DNA from: Sphingobacteriales bacterium 46-32
GTDB lineage: Bacteria; Bacteroidota; Bacteroidia; Chitinophagales; Chitinophagaceae
DNA length: 64,000 nucleotides
Direction of reading: 5' to 3'
Assembly: GCA_001898485.1 (NCBI GenBank)
Contig: MKTY01000019.1
Span: 682,001-746,000 of the forward strand
Part shown: positions 26,663 to 36,183 of the stretch, one piece after another
How positions within the stretch are numbered: the stretch's first letter is position 1
How the letters are laid out: each line of letters opens with the position of its first letter
Translations under genes and position numbers: made by a program
The notes under the pieces: generated by a model
Seen by the model: only the letters and a program-made list of their open reading frames with translations
What the model was told of the DNA's origin: nothing
Database searches by the model: none

Positions 26663-26829
26663 TATTCACTGGTTTTATCCTCCTGCTTTTTGGGTGAGCG
26701 GCGAAAAAGACTAAGGATATAGAGTTTTATATTTTTGAAAAAAAATAGTACACCCATGGCTGCTGCCACAATCACCTGCACCAGATAACTTCCGCTACCG
26801 GGATCCAGGTATAAAAGTGAATCTGTCAT
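26662..26829 (-). CDS. 55-residue membrane protein (LYLDPGSGSY type)
   Basis: Translation gives MTDSLLYLDPGSGS near the N-terminus, one transmembrane helix (YLVQVIVAAAMGVLFFF), and a basic cytoplasmic tail (LFRRSPKKQEDKTSE). Its ATG shares one base with the stop of the upstream M42 gene (TGATG) and its TAA shares one base with the methyltransferase ATG (TAATG), which argues strongly that it is real. Similar small DPGSGS proteins occur beside sulfatase-fold and methyltransferase genes in other bacteria. It may be a membrane subunit or anchor for its partners; this is inference. Confidence 0.82.
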   Translation of the reverse strand: MTDSLLYLDPGSGSYLVQVIVAAAMGVLFFFKNIKLYILSLFRRSPKKQEDKTSE

Positions 26830-27959
26830 CAGAGATAATTGAGATTTGTTTTAGGACTAAGCGTCAGCAGGGTTTCGTACATCAGTCTGATGGTATTTTC
26901 GATATCATCCCTGTGAAGCATTTCTACAGTAGTATGCATATAACGAAGCGGAATTGAGATCAGCACAGAAGGGCATCCGTCGTTGGAATAGGCAAATGAG
27001 TCGGTGTCGGTACCGGTACTGCGGCTGAGTGCACGCCACTGTACGGGGATCTTATGATCATCGGCTACTTTTTCAACCAGGCCCAGCAGTTTATTGTGCA
27101 CCGCAGGAGCATACGATAGTGAAGGACCTTTGCCAGTCATTACATCACCTTCAATATTCTTGTTGATAAGAGGTGTGGTGGTGTCGTGTGTAACATCTGT
27201 AACGATAGCGATATTGGGTTTGATGCGACGTGCAATCATCTCGGCACCACGCAGGCCAATTTCCTCCTGTACGGCATTTACAACATATAGACCGTAAGGC
27301 AGTTTCTTTTTATTCTGGTGAATAAGGCGCGCAACCTCTGCAATCATAAAACCGCCAATACGGTTGTCGAATGCGCGGCCAACATAGTTGCCATTGGCGA
27401 GTTCATCAAAACCATCCTGATAGGTAACAACAGCACCAATATGGATACCGAGTTCTTCTACTTCTTTCCGGTTACGGGCTCCTGCATCGAGCCACAGGTT
27501 ATCTGTACGGGGCTGAGCCTCTTTCTGATCGGGCGTGCCAATGCGGGTATGAATTGCGGGCCAGCCAAACACTGCTTTAACAGGCCCTTTTTTTCCGTGA
27601 ATAAACACGCGCGATGCTGGAGCTGTCTGATGATCTACTCCGCCATTACGTTTCAGGTAAATCAGGCCTTCGGCAGTGATATAATTTACGAACCAGCTGA
27701 TCTCATCTGCATGGGCTTCTATTACTATTTTAAAAGGATTTTCAGGATTTACTACACCCACGGCTGTGCCATAAGGATCCACAAAATGGGTGTCTACATA
27801 AGGCTTCAGATAGTCGAGCCACAGCTTTTGTCCCCAGGTTTCAAACCCAACAGGAGAGGCATTATTTATATAATTGCGTAGAAATTGAAAGGATGCATCT
27901 GTTAAAAGTGTCTTTTTACCGGAAGCAGAAACTGTTGACTTCTTTGAAGATTTGGCCAT
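26829..27959 (-). CDS. M42 family metallopeptidase
   Basis: The 376-residue cytoplasmic aminopeptidase of the M42 (glutamyl aminopeptidase/endoglucanase-like) family carries the metal ligands and catalytic pair in VIEAHADEISW, RAFDNRIGGF, AVQEEIGLRGA, VTDVTHD and YMHTTVEM. It is first in an operon with the small membrane protein, the methyltransferase and the sulfatase-fold enzyme, with overlapping gene ends. The N-terminal 20 residues are Lys/Ser-rich and probably disordered. Confidence 0.93.
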   Translation of the reverse strand: MAKSSKKSTVSASGKKTLLTDASFQFLRNYINNASPVGFETWGQKLWLDYLKPYVDTHFVDPYGTAVGVVNPENPFKIVIEAHADEISWFVNYITAEGLIYLKRNGGVDHQTAPASRVFIHGKKGPVKAVFGWPAIHTRIGTPDQKEAQPRTDNLWLDAGARNRKEVEELGIHIGAVVTYQDGFDELANGNYVGRAFDNRIGGFMIAEVARLIHQNKKKLPYGLYVVNAVQEEIGLRGAEMIARRIKPNIAIVTDVTHDTTTPLINKNIEGDVMTGKGPSLSYAPAVHNKLLGLVEKVADDHKIPVQWRALSRSTGTDTDSFAYSNDGCPSVLISIPLRYMHTTVEMLHRDDIENTIRLMYETLLTLSPKTNLNYL

Positions 27960-28037
27960 AGGTGCATATTTGGGTGAGCCCCAAAAATAAACAAATTGAA
28001 CCAGACCGTTTTATACCTTCTTCCTTATACTTTTTGC

Positions 28038-30641
28038 CTATCGGATAAGCGTGACCAGCCCCTTACGGAAATACGCTTTCCCATTAAAATCAACCGCCTT
28101 AACCATCCATACATAAGTGTTGCTGGCCTGTGGCTGACCGTTGACAGTACCATCCCACCCGGCGCCGTTTATACGAGTCTCAAATACCCGCTGGCCCCAG
28201 CGGTTATAAATCTGGAAATACTCAATATGTTTAAATCCTACTGCAATGGGACGCAACTGATCATTCAACCCGTCATGGTTTGGGGTAAAAGCAGTGGGTA
28301 CGTATACAGTGGGCTGATTGGCGTATACCTTAACAGACAGGGACGAGGAGTCCACACAGCCAATGCTGTTATACACAAGTACTTTATAACGTATCTGTGT
28401 GGCCGGCTCATTAAATACCGCCACCGGATTGGAAATACCAGATGAAGAAAGATAACTGCCAGGAACCCATTGATACCTTACTCCCCCGCTGGCCTGTAGT
28501 TGTAAGGGTTGGTTGACAACTACTGCGGTGTCGTTGCCGGCAAATGGTACTATACGTGGTAAAACAGTTACCAGTACCGTATCTCGGCTGGGTTTGGGAC
28601 AGCCACTGGCGGGATCGTAAGCGGTAAGGATATAACTAAGTGTACGCGGCGGATAGGCGGAAGGCGACAGTATAGCCGCATCATTCAGCGACGATGCGGG
28701 TGACCATTGCCAGGATGTGCCATTGGTGGTTCCCTGCAAAAAGGCTGTTGTATTATAACAAATAGTCGTATCGCTACCGGCAGCTACCAGTGGATAGGGA
28801 ACGGGCGTTATACGCACTTCATCTGTTTCACTGCATCCGCCAATAGTAGCCCTTACCTGATAAGTAGTGGCGGTAAGAGGATAAACCAGCGGATTGGCCA
28901 GTGTGGGGTCGCTGAGTTGTGTAGCAGGAGTCCACAGATACCGCAACCCATCCGAACTGACCCCCAGCCGGATACTGTCGCCCCTGCAAATAGTTGTATC
29001 GTTCATGGCATTGAGCGTTACAAAATCCACAACGCGTACCAGCACCGAGTCGCGGTTGGTGCACCCATCAATACTAAGGTCCACGAAATAACGGGTGGTA
29101 GATGCTGGGCTTACCTGTGGAGTAGCTGTACCGGCCTGTTGAATGGAAACAAGCGGACTCCAGTTGAAACTACCGGTGCCAGCAGCCTGAAGGGTGAGTA
29201 CATCGTTGCGGCAGATAAGGGTGTCGCGGAAAGCAAGGCTCAGAGGAGGCTTTTCAATAATGCTGATCGTTTGTGATACCGTATCCCTGCATCCGTTCGA
29301 AGCCTGTACAGTCAGCAATATCCGTTTATTGCCCGGCGTGGGATAAGTATATGTTGCGTTGCGGGAGGTGCTGCGGTCATTGGTAGCTGCCGCCTCACCA
29401 AAATCCCAGTTCCAGGAAAGCAGGGAGCCTGCAGTAAGCACAGACCGGTCTGTAAAGAGGGTAGGGCGGCCAAAGCAAATACCCGAAACGGAAAAGGCCG
29501 TATTCATTCCTGGAAACACATATACAGGTGCTGTGCTGCTGTCTGTGCAGGGCTGCCCGCGGTTTACAACCAGCTTGAGTGTATAGATGCCGTCAACAGG
29601 AAATGTATAGGAAAAAGAGAATCCGGTACCCAAAGACACGACATTGCCACCCGGATCAAGAATTGACCAGTTTTGTGACACGATCAACGGACTGTTTGAC
29701 AGATTCTGAAATGTCATGCTGCGGCTATTGCGGCAAAGCATATAGTCGGACTCCAGCTGAGCTGCAGCAATACTGCAATCAGTAATATTAATCTGCAGGT
29801 CTTTTCGCTGGGTTGCTATGACCACATTGTTTCGGATTTCTTCGGCACATACCGTCACTACATAAATACCCGCAGCAGGCGCCACACCTGTTATGAGCCC
29901 GGTATTGGGATCTATGGAAACCCGTGCTCCCAGCGGAGCATCAGCACTGAATTCGGGACTGTTATAGGGTAATGGTGAATAGGGAGGAGGTCCTGCAGGT
30001 ACCCCATTTACACCCTGCGAAGAACTATTATACCCTGTGCAGAAAGAATAACGGATCTGATCGTTGTCACGGTCGCTGGCGGCAAAACTGTAGCTGAAGT
30101 TATTACCTGCGCAAACGACTACCAGATCTGATCCGGTAAAATGGGCGCTGTTGTTTTGCGGTGTACCCGGGCCATGTTGTGTACCGGGAATTTCGCAGGT
30201 GTATGTTGCTCCAACCTGCTCCGAATATATATTGGCAATCCCTCTGATGCGGTAATTGACCTGGCTGGCCAGCGTATACCCCGTCTGTGATACAGGAAGA
30301 CTTACTCCAAACTGATAATAGGCCACCTCATAACAAACGGTGGGAGGATTGGTAATACAGGGATCATTTTGCAGAATCTGGATCGTTTCCTGATAGCTGA
30401 TCTCCTGGCTTACATCCATAAAACGGCTTCCATTGCTGCGGTCAAAGACAGAAATGATAGCGGGATTGGGAAACTGACGACCCGAATTGCAGCGCATAAA
30501 GAGCTTCAGCGTCACGGCATAGGTATTCATTCCATTCGAAGTGCCCACATAAGTATAAAACATCTCGCCACCGGTAATATGGTCGGCCCATGCCAGTTCA
30601 ACACTGACACAGCAGATGGCTATCAATAAAAATTTCCTCAT
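28038..30641 (-). CDS. PKD-repeat surface protein with T9SS type B sorting domain
   Basis: The 867-residue secreted protein has a signal peptide (to ELAWA), an N-terminal domain beginning DHITGGEMFYTYVGTSNG common in Bacteroidota adhesin-like proteins, a PKD domain (LSWNWDFGEAA and TYTYPTPGNKRI), and several beta-sandwich repeats of the type DTTICRGDSIRLGVSSDGLR. It ends in the gliding-motility-associated CHU_C sorting domain (YVPTAFTPNHDGLNDQLRP, YNRWGQRVFET). It is predicted to be exported by the type IX system and attached or released at the surface, and porQ nearby supports that route. The ligand is unknown. Confidence 0.92.
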   Translation of the reverse strand: MRKFLLIAICCVSVELAWADHITGGEMFYTYVGTSNGMNTYAVTLKLFMRCNSGRQFPNPAIISVFDRSNGSRFMDVSQEISYQETIQILQNDPCITNPPTVCYEVAYYQFGVSLPVSQTGYTLASQVNYRIRGIANIYSEQVGATYTCEIPGTQHGPGTPQNNSAHFTGSDLVVVCAGNNFSYSFAASDRDNDQIRYSFCTGYNSSSQGVNGVPAGPPPYSPLPYNSPEFSADAPLGARVSIDPNTGLITGVAPAAGIYVVTVCAEEIRNNVVIATQRKDLQINITDCSIAAAQLESDYMLCRNSRSMTFQNLSNSPLIVSQNWSILDPGGNVVSLGTGFSFSYTFPVDGIYTLKLVVNRGQPCTDSSTAPVYVFPGMNTAFSVSGICFGRPTLFTDRSVLTAGSLLSWNWDFGEAAATNDRSTSRNATYTYPTPGNKRILLTVQASNGCRDTVSQTISIIEKPPLSLAFRDTLICRNDVLTLQAAGTGSFNWSPLVSIQQAGTATPQVSPASTTRYFVDLSIDGCTNRDSVLVRVVDFVTLNAMNDTTICRGDSIRLGVSSDGLRYLWTPATQLSDPTLANPLVYPLTATTYQVRATIGGCSETDEVRITPVPYPLVAAGSDTTICYNTTAFLQGTTNGTSWQWSPASSLNDAAILSPSAYPPRTLSYILTAYDPASGCPKPSRDTVLVTVLPRIVPFAGNDTAVVVNQPLQLQASGGVRYQWVPGSYLSSSGISNPVAVFNEPATQIRYKVLVYNSIGCVDSSSLSVKVYANQPTVYVPTAFTPNHDGLNDQLRPIAVGFKHIEYFQIYNRWGQRVFETRINGAGWDGTVNGQPQASNTYVWMVKAVDFNGKAYFRKGLVTLIR

Positions 30642-30766
30642 GTACCCCCGTAGGAATGGTTCCTGAATATAAGATTTTATCCCGGTGTTGGGATAAGGCT
30701 TTCTTCAGTCCCGAATCGGAACCAGTCAGGCAGAGGTTGCCCCTGAAAGGTATGGCCGGAAACAAA

Positions 30767-33214
30767 TTAATGGGCCGCCGTGGCGGGTTTACGGGATTTC
30801 TTCAGCTGCAGATAATCAAGAAAATAGATCACTTTCACCGACAGGCTGTTAAAAGCCGGTTCCTCCACAGCACGTCCCAGGTTGCGGTGATAACGCTCCG
30901 TTACCAGCTGGTTATACATTTCGGATGCTGATTTCCAGGTGAGGTTGACAAAACTACCAGCGGCAATCTGCCAGGTAAAATTCATATCGATATTGAAGAG
31001 ATTGACGTTTATGTCGGGATTGCGGCTGATAGAAGCCACATCCTCTACCCGTCCATCGGCCAGGAGATGCATAAAATGGGAATACCGCACCTTACTCCAG
31101 TAATGCCGCATGCGGAAAGTGAGCCATGTTTTATTACTGAAATTATACTTGGCCGACAATATATTTTCTGCTGTGCGAATACGGCGCAGGCTCATGAATA
31201 CACTATCGCCGGTTTGATTGATAGCCGCAAAACCGAAATTACGGTTCACAAATTCAAGCGAATGAGTAAGGCTCACCGTAAGCTTATTATTAAAGCGGTA
31301 AGAATTGCCTGCAAACAACTGTACACCCGAGCTGTTGTAGCGGCCGGAGTAGCGGTGGTAAAACTCAAATTCAACGCGATACTTTTTTGCCACATTGCTG
31401 TTTACAAAAAAACCTTTCATCCAGGAACCAGGCTGTTTAACCACCCGGCCGGCAATACGGGCTTCATAGAAGTCATTGCTACCGGGTCTCCAGTCGCCAT
31501 TGAGCCCTACTACCCACAGATTTTTTAGCTGCGAATTGCCATTGAAATTAATACGGGCATCCTGGTAACGGCGTGGTTTGTAAAGCTGCGAATACTGGGC
31601 ATTAAAATTCAGATAAATGTTGTTGTAAATGCCATGCGGCTTTACCCATTTATATGCCAGGTAAGAAGAATGGGTGACATAGTTGTTATTGGTAAAATAA
31701 CCCAGATCACCCTGATCATATTTGTCATCTACATAACGGCGCATTACGTAAAAATTAAACCGCCCTTTAAAACGTCCAACGGCCATGTAATACATATTGC
31801 CGGTACTGCTGGGGTTTTGTCCCGGAAGGCCACGAAGGCGGCTTTGTGCAAACTGTCCCCATGTGTTCCAGTCTACATTGTTGTCATATAGATCAAAATC
31901 GACAGAGGTTACATTGGCATCATAATCCTTACCGCTCCGCCATACATTCGTATTGATGAGGGTAACTCTTGAGTTATTTTTTAATCCCTGCTCCACTACC
32001 AGGATATTATAATTGGTAAGCGGGCTGGTTTGTACTTTGTAGCGTTCCTTATCAGCTGTTTCAACGGTGGCGTACTGGGCCTTTGCGAGTGCGTTGAAGA
32101 ATCCGATACCCAGTTTTTTACGTGTGCGGCCACTTAGTTTGGTCGCATTGATAAGTTTGGTTTGTGCCGGGTTTTCAATCAGCCTGTCACCCGGGTTGAG
32201 ATTATAATCGTTGCTGTAATGCAGGGGCACACCACCAATGCGCCGGCTGTAAAACAAATTGCCCTTATTGAACAGTTCGGTGCCTTCGTTGAAGAAGGTT
32301 CGGTTTTCATTGAATTTTACTTCGAAGGGCGTGAGGTTTAAAACCTGGTTGTCGCTCTGTACCTGTCCGAAATCGGGGATCAGGGTCATATCCATGGTAA
32401 AACCATCCGTAATACCATATTTTACATCCATACCGCCATTGAAAGACGATTTCCATTTGTTGTCGTCTTTAGCATCTTTGTTCAGGTATGCGGAAAAATA
32501 AGGTGAAAATGAAAGACGGAGCGGGGGCTTAATATCTTTTATTCCTTTCCAGGTGCCGGCCTGATTCATCAGGCCAAACCGGGTAGGGTCTACCGGGCTC
32601 CACGAAAACTGCTGACCCGATCTTACCCGCCGCCGCATGATATGCATATTCCAGTCCTGGATCTTGTCCTTACTGAATCGTAGTGCGGCATAGGGTATGC
32701 GCATTTCAAAACTCCAGCCAGTGTCTGTGATCTGGGTAGCTGTGTGATATACCGTGTTCCAGGTGATATCTTCTCCGTCTCCATCGCCTCCAATGGCATA
32801 TTTGATGTCGAACTGCTCGTTGAGGGGAGATACGAAGAAACCTAATCCATTAATCTTGTCGCGGTAAGTGTCAAAAATAATACCGGTAAAATCATTTACA
32901 CCCACTTCATCGCGTCCTACCAGTTGGGTGGCAATGCTATCACGGGTGCTTTCATGGTTGAAGCCGGCAAAGTAAACGGCGTCATCGTCATAGAGCAGGT
33001 AAACTTCTGTGCGGTTGGCAAATTGTTCGGTGCGGCCAAAGTGAGGACGCATTTCGGTGAATCCCGAAATCACTGGTGCCTCTTTCCAGGCAGCTTCGTC
33101 CAGTTTCCCATCGAGTGTTATGGGTAAATTAGTTCTAACGGCAGGTGTGGTTACCTGGGCTTTCGTTTCAAAGACTGATGCCAGCAATAGCAGCAGCCAT
33201 AGCATTTTCCTCAT
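30767..33214 (-). CDS. DUF5916 outer-membrane protein with CBM9-like domain
   Basis: The 815-residue protein has signal peptide MRKMLWLLLLLASVFETKA. A CBM9-like N-terminal domain (ITLDGKLDEAAWKEAPVISG, FNHESTRDSIATQLVGRDE) is followed by the DUF5916 region (WKGIKDIKPPLRLSFSPYFS, ENRTFFNEGTELFNKGNLFY) and a long run of amphipathic strands typical of a C-terminal outer-membrane barrel. A role in binding or taking up carbohydrates is often proposed but not shown. I chose the start at the signal peptide, seven codons after the first ATG. Confidence 0.88.
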   Translation of the reverse strand: MRKMLWLLLLLASVFETKAQVTTPAVRTNLPITLDGKLDEAAWKEAPVISGFTEMRPHFGRTEQFANRTEVYLLYDDDAVYFAGFNHESTRDSIATQLVGRDEVGVNDFTGIIFDTYRDKINGLGFFVSPLNEQFDIKYAIGGDGDGEDITWNTVYHTATQITDTGWSFEMRIPYAALRFSKDKIQDWNMHIMRRRVRSGQQFSWSPVDPTRFGLMNQAGTWKGIKDIKPPLRLSFSPYFSAYLNKDAKDDNKWKSSFNGGMDVKYGITDGFTMDMTLIPDFGQVQSDNQVLNLTPFEVKFNENRTFFNEGTELFNKGNLFYSRRIGGVPLHYSNDYNLNPGDRLIENPAQTKLINATKLSGRTRKKLGIGFFNALAKAQYATVETADKERYKVQTSPLTNYNILVVEQGLKNNSRVTLINTNVWRSGKDYDANVTSVDFDLYDNNVDWNTWGQFAQSRLRGLPGQNPSSTGNMYYMAVGRFKGRFNFYVMRRYVDDKYDQGDLGYFTNNNYVTHSSYLAYKWVKPHGIYNNIYLNFNAQYSQLYKPRRYQDARINFNGNSQLKNLWVVGLNGDWRPGSNDFYEARIAGRVVKQPGSWMKGFFVNSNVAKKYRVEFEFYHRYSGRYNSSGVQLFAGNSYRFNNKLTVSLTHSLEFVNRNFGFAAINQTGDSVFMSLRRIRTAENILSAKYNFSNKTWLTFRMRHYWSKVRYSHFMHLLADGRVEDVASISRNPDINVNLFNIDMNFTWQIAAGSFVNLTWKSASEMYNQLVTERYHRNLGRAVEEPAFNSLSVKVIYFLDYLQLKKSRKPATAAH

Positions 33215-33559
33215 GTTGGTTGGTAGTGACTGCAAATAAAACGTGCCGGCACGGAAAAAGGATACAGATGCCTGTTAATAGTGGATCATTTAGCAGGAAT
33301 CTTTTATTAAAGGCAATTAGTATGTATGGACGGAAAAGAGCAGCAGTAGAATGTTTAAAAGTATAAAGGTTTAAAAGTATAACGGGTATAAAGAGTATAA
33401 AGGGTTTAAAGGGTAGGAAGTGCTGTTATCTGTCAACTGATAACGGTCAACTAACAACTGATCACCAGTTATTCATCACCGGCTGCTTATTGGCACACGA
33501 GCACATTAACATATCAGCACATTTTTTATTACTTATCTTTATGCTTCAAATCAGAGCAT
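33215..33559. repeat. gene-free stretch with three repeat modules
   Basis: This 345-nt gap carries GTATAAAGG-type 9-mers (33361-33416), then GTCAACTG-type modules (CTGTCAACTGATAACGG and TCAACTAACAACTG, about 33428-33462), then degenerate GCACATTA octamers (33495-33525). No reading frame in it looks real. A weak -7-like box TATCTTTA (33534-33541) lies before the next gene. Confidence 0.7.
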
Positions 33560-34045
33560 ATGCGATTGATAATAGTGGCAGCATTGCTGCTTCCATTTTG
33601 TGGAATGACTCAGGATTGTAAGCTGCATCGTGATACGGATCCTTATACCAAGGAGACTAAATTGTCTTCCGGATTTATGGGTATTCCCGGCGGATCAGTC
33701 AGCATTGATGCCGATGCGCGTGAAGTAGATTTGTTTTTTGTTATCAACGAAAAATGTTTTGTGGATGGGGCTATGGTTCAGGTGTTTTTTGAAGGAATAA
33801 AAGCCAAAATGACTTATCGCAATACCGGCAGCATGAATTGCGATGGTTATTTTCATATCAAGTTCAGAAACGGCGCCAGCACACCGTCCCTCTTGCAGCG
33901 TTTTTCGACTCATAAGGTTACACAACTGAGTTTCACCACATCCGATAAAAAGGAAAAAGTGATTACGCTATCACCCGAAGAGCAGGCGCAATTACAGCAA
34001 TTGGCCACCTGTGTAATCAATGAGGCCAAGACCCTGGTAAAATAA
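33560..34045 (+). CDS. small secreted protein of unknown family
   Basis: The 161-residue protein has a signal peptide (MRLIIVAALLLPFCGMTQ) and a compact body with three Cys (mature-start DCKLH, NEKCFVDG, MNCDGYF) plus one near the C-terminus (LATCVIN), which may form disulfides. Beta strands predominate (SVSIDADAREVDLFFVIN, THKVTQLSFTTSD), and a short helical tail follows. I do not recognise the family. It ends seven bases from the convergent nuclease gene. Confidence 0.7.
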   Translation: MRLIIVAALLLPFCGMTQDCKLHRDTDPYTKETKLSSGFMGIPGGSVSIDADAREVDLFFVINEKCFVDGAMVQVFFEGIKAKMTYRNTGSMNCDGYFHIKFRNGASTPSLLQRFSTHKVTQLSFTTSDKKEKVITLSPEEQAQLQQLATCVINEAKTLVK

Positions 34046-34052
34046 ATGCCGG

Positions 34053-34886
34053 TTATTCGAGGCTCTTATTGAGCAGGGTAGCCAGGCGTACACCACCCTT
34101 TACCAGTTGTTCATCCATAAATGACTGAAACAGGTAATTGTAACGATAACTAAGTTTGTCTTCGGGCTTTACGGAAGCATATATTTTTTCGGCCAGCTGG
34201 TAAGATTCATAAAACCAATCCTCGAGTGAGGAAGATTGCCAGGCCTCAACCTGTTCTTTGGGTGTGATATCGAGCAGACGGGCGTATTCGGAATAGCTGT
34301 ATTTCTGCTCATCGATCAGCCAGGTATCCCACACAGAGTGAAGGTTGGTCTTACGATCAAACCAGTATACCACAATTTTATTTCCACCCTGATCATCGGC
34401 ATGGCCTACATGCAGCGGCTGATGCAGATCTCCTACCAGGTGTACCAGGAACCGGAGTGCTATTTGCCGTTGTTCCGCCGGCAATTGCCGGTCTTTAAGC
34501 TGGCTCATCGTTTCCTGGATCTGTGTATACAGATTTTTGCCCGGCAGTTTTTTTAATGCATCCACAAATTCTTCTTTGGAAAGATGGGGCTGCACATTTA
34601 CATAATGCCAGGGCGAAGCATGATTCCAGGTAGTGTCTGATTTGATAAAATCAGGCCAGTTAGACCACCAGGCGAGCGTTTGGCGGCCAATCAGTTTTTT
34701 CAGCTCTTTTTTTGCTTTTCTGGATAAATGGTTCTCAGCTATTTCACCAATTACCCGGTGTCCGGTAAGACCCCAACAGAAGGCGGTAACGCTTAATGAA
34801 AAGGCTATCAGTAAGAGGGCCATTCGGCGGATCACTGAGGCCAGGGAAGAAAAAACTGCAGGCATACCAGGATTATTTTGCGGCAA
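34053..34886 (-). CDS. S1/P1 family zinc nuclease, secreted
   Basis: The protein has a signal peptide followed by the mature N-terminal Trp (CWGLTGHRVIGEIAE), as in P1 nuclease, where that Trp amine binds zinc. Other ligands are in NWPDFIKSD, HASPWHYVNV and HLVGDLHQPLHVG, with LHSVWDTWLI after them. The family cleaves single-stranded DNA and RNA at 3'-phosphodiester bonds. Three in-frame ATGs are possible; the third (MALLLIAFSL, position 34823) gives the most normal signal peptide and a 256-residue protein. Confidence 0.92.
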   Translation of the reverse strand: MPQNNPGMPAVFSSLASVIRRMALLLIAFSLSVTAFCWGLTGHRVIGEIAENHLSRKAKKELKKLIGRQTLAWWSNWPDFIKSDTTWNHASPWHYVNVQPHLSKEEFVDALKKLPGKNLYTQIQETMSQLKDRQLPAEQRQIALRFLVHLVGDLHQPLHVGHADDQGGNKIVVYWFDRKTNLHSVWDTWLIDEQKYSYSEYARLLDITPKEQVEAWQSSSLEDWFYESYQLAEKIYASVKPEDKLSYRYNYLFQSFMDEQLVKGGVRLATLLNKSLE

Positions 34887-34940
34887 ATTTCCAGGAAATG
34901 AGGCAAATGGAAAAATGATTTGAAGATTTGATAATTTGAA

Positions 34941-35104
34941 AATGTGCTGATTTGCTAATGATGTAGTTCTGGAGTGTTGTTCAAGTGTTTAAAAATACCA
35001 AGAGTGGAAAGTATTTTTCTTCCGACCACTGTCCACTATATTAGCACATTAGCACATTAGCACATCAGCACATTAGCACATTAGCACATCAGCACATCAG
35101 CACA
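34941..35104. repeat. octamer array TTAGCACA/TCAGCACA with inverted partner
   Basis: Eight perfect tandem octamers (pattern T,T,T,C,T,T,C,C for the second base of TNAGCACA) fill 35041-35104 and stop five bases before the M48 start codon. An inverted copy at 34941-34960 matches 35055-35074 at 19 of 20 positions. Between them lies a GTCCACTAT module like that near 10740. No spacers of CRISPR type are present. Confidence 0.85.
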
Positions 35105-35109
35105 TTAGA

Positions 35110-36183
35110 ATGAAAACATGGTTTGCTACATACTATCCTTCACAGGGCGCAACCGGACTGGAGGCTACCGTACTTGCTTCTGAAAAGGGGATTTCGATCG
35201 GATTCCGGAATGCAGAGGAGACAGGTCAGGTGTTTTGGCCATTACGGGACACCGTATTTCGGTTATCGCCCGACAGGCAGCGAACGGTGATTTCCCGATC
35301 AGGTGAATTTTCTTATGTGGAAATAGAGGGCACCGAAGCCGCTGCTTTTTTACAGCAGGAAGAAGAGGAGAGGGCCCGGCCCTGGTACCGTCAACGGGGC
35401 TTCATCGCTTTTCGCTGGCAATTCCGGATTGCCATAATGATAATTGGTTTTTTCGCTTTTTTGTACTGGGTTGTTATGCCCTGGCTGGCCGATCGGGCTG
35501 CAAAGCGTATACCGGTATCAGCCGAGATTCAGTTTGGCGAAGCGATGTATAATGCCCTGCTGTCAGATGCCGGTGAAGACAGCAATGCCAGCAGACTGGT
35601 AAACGAATTTTTTGATGAATTGACGGTGGCTTCCCATTATCCCGTAAGGTTGCATGTGATGGAGGGAAATGAAATCAACGCTTTTGCCCTGCCGGGCGGA
35701 CCTATTGTGATATGGACGGGGTTATTAAAAAGATTGAACAACTATGAGGAACTGGCAGCGCTGATAAGTCATGAATATATGCATGTGGCCGGCAGGCATA
35801 CCACCCGGGCCCTTATGCGTAAACAGGGTGGCCGTATTGCCATAGCGATGATATTTGGTCAGACCGGGGCGGTAACTGCTGCGCTGGCCAGCCAGGCCGG
35901 CGAATTACATTCGCTCAGTTATTCACGTAACCTCGAAACGGAGGCTGATACTGCCGGTGCCCGTTTATTGCTGCAAAGAGGGATTTCGCGCCAGGGATTT
36001 ACAGGATTGTTTGATGTACTGAAACAGGAGGACCGGGGGCAGGGCGTACCGGAAATTATATCCAGCCATCCGCAACTGGATAAACGGAAAGAACTGATCA
36101 GTCGGCTTCCCTTTCCACCAACGGCAACTGAGCATCCGCAACTGGAACGTATATTTAATGAATTAAAACAACGTTATCCATGA
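35110..36183 (+). CDS. M48 family membrane metallopeptidase
   Basis: The 357-residue protein has an N-terminal domain of about 100 residues, one transmembrane helix (FRIAIMIIGFFAFLYWVVMPW) and an M48 peptidase domain with zinc motif ISHEYMHVAGRH and third ligand in LETEADTAGA. This is the layout of Oma1/YfgC-like proteases, which act in envelope protein quality control. Its start codon follows a repeat array directly, leaving almost no unique leader. The stop overlaps the next start (ATGA). Confidence 0.9.
   Translation: MKTWFATYYPSQGATGLEATVLASEKGISIGFRNAEETGQVFWPLRDTVFRLSPDRQRTVISRSGEFSYVEIEGTEAAAFLQQEEEERARPWYRQRGFIAFRWQFRIAIMIIGFFAFLYWVVMPWLADRAAKRIPVSAEIQFGEAMYNALLSDAGEDSNASRLVNEFFDELTVASHYPVRLHVMEGNEINAFALPGGPIVIWTGLLKRLNNYEELAALISHEYMHVAGRHTTRALMRKQGGRIAIAMIFGQTGAVTAALASQAGELHSLSYSRNLETEADTAGARLLLQRGISRQGFTGLFDVLKQEDRGQGVPEIISSHPQLDKRKELISRLPFPPTATEHPQLERIFNELKQRYP

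Noticed and set aside
35041-35104. CRISPR array
   Set aside because: Units are 8 bp and contiguous with no spacers, and no cas genes are present.
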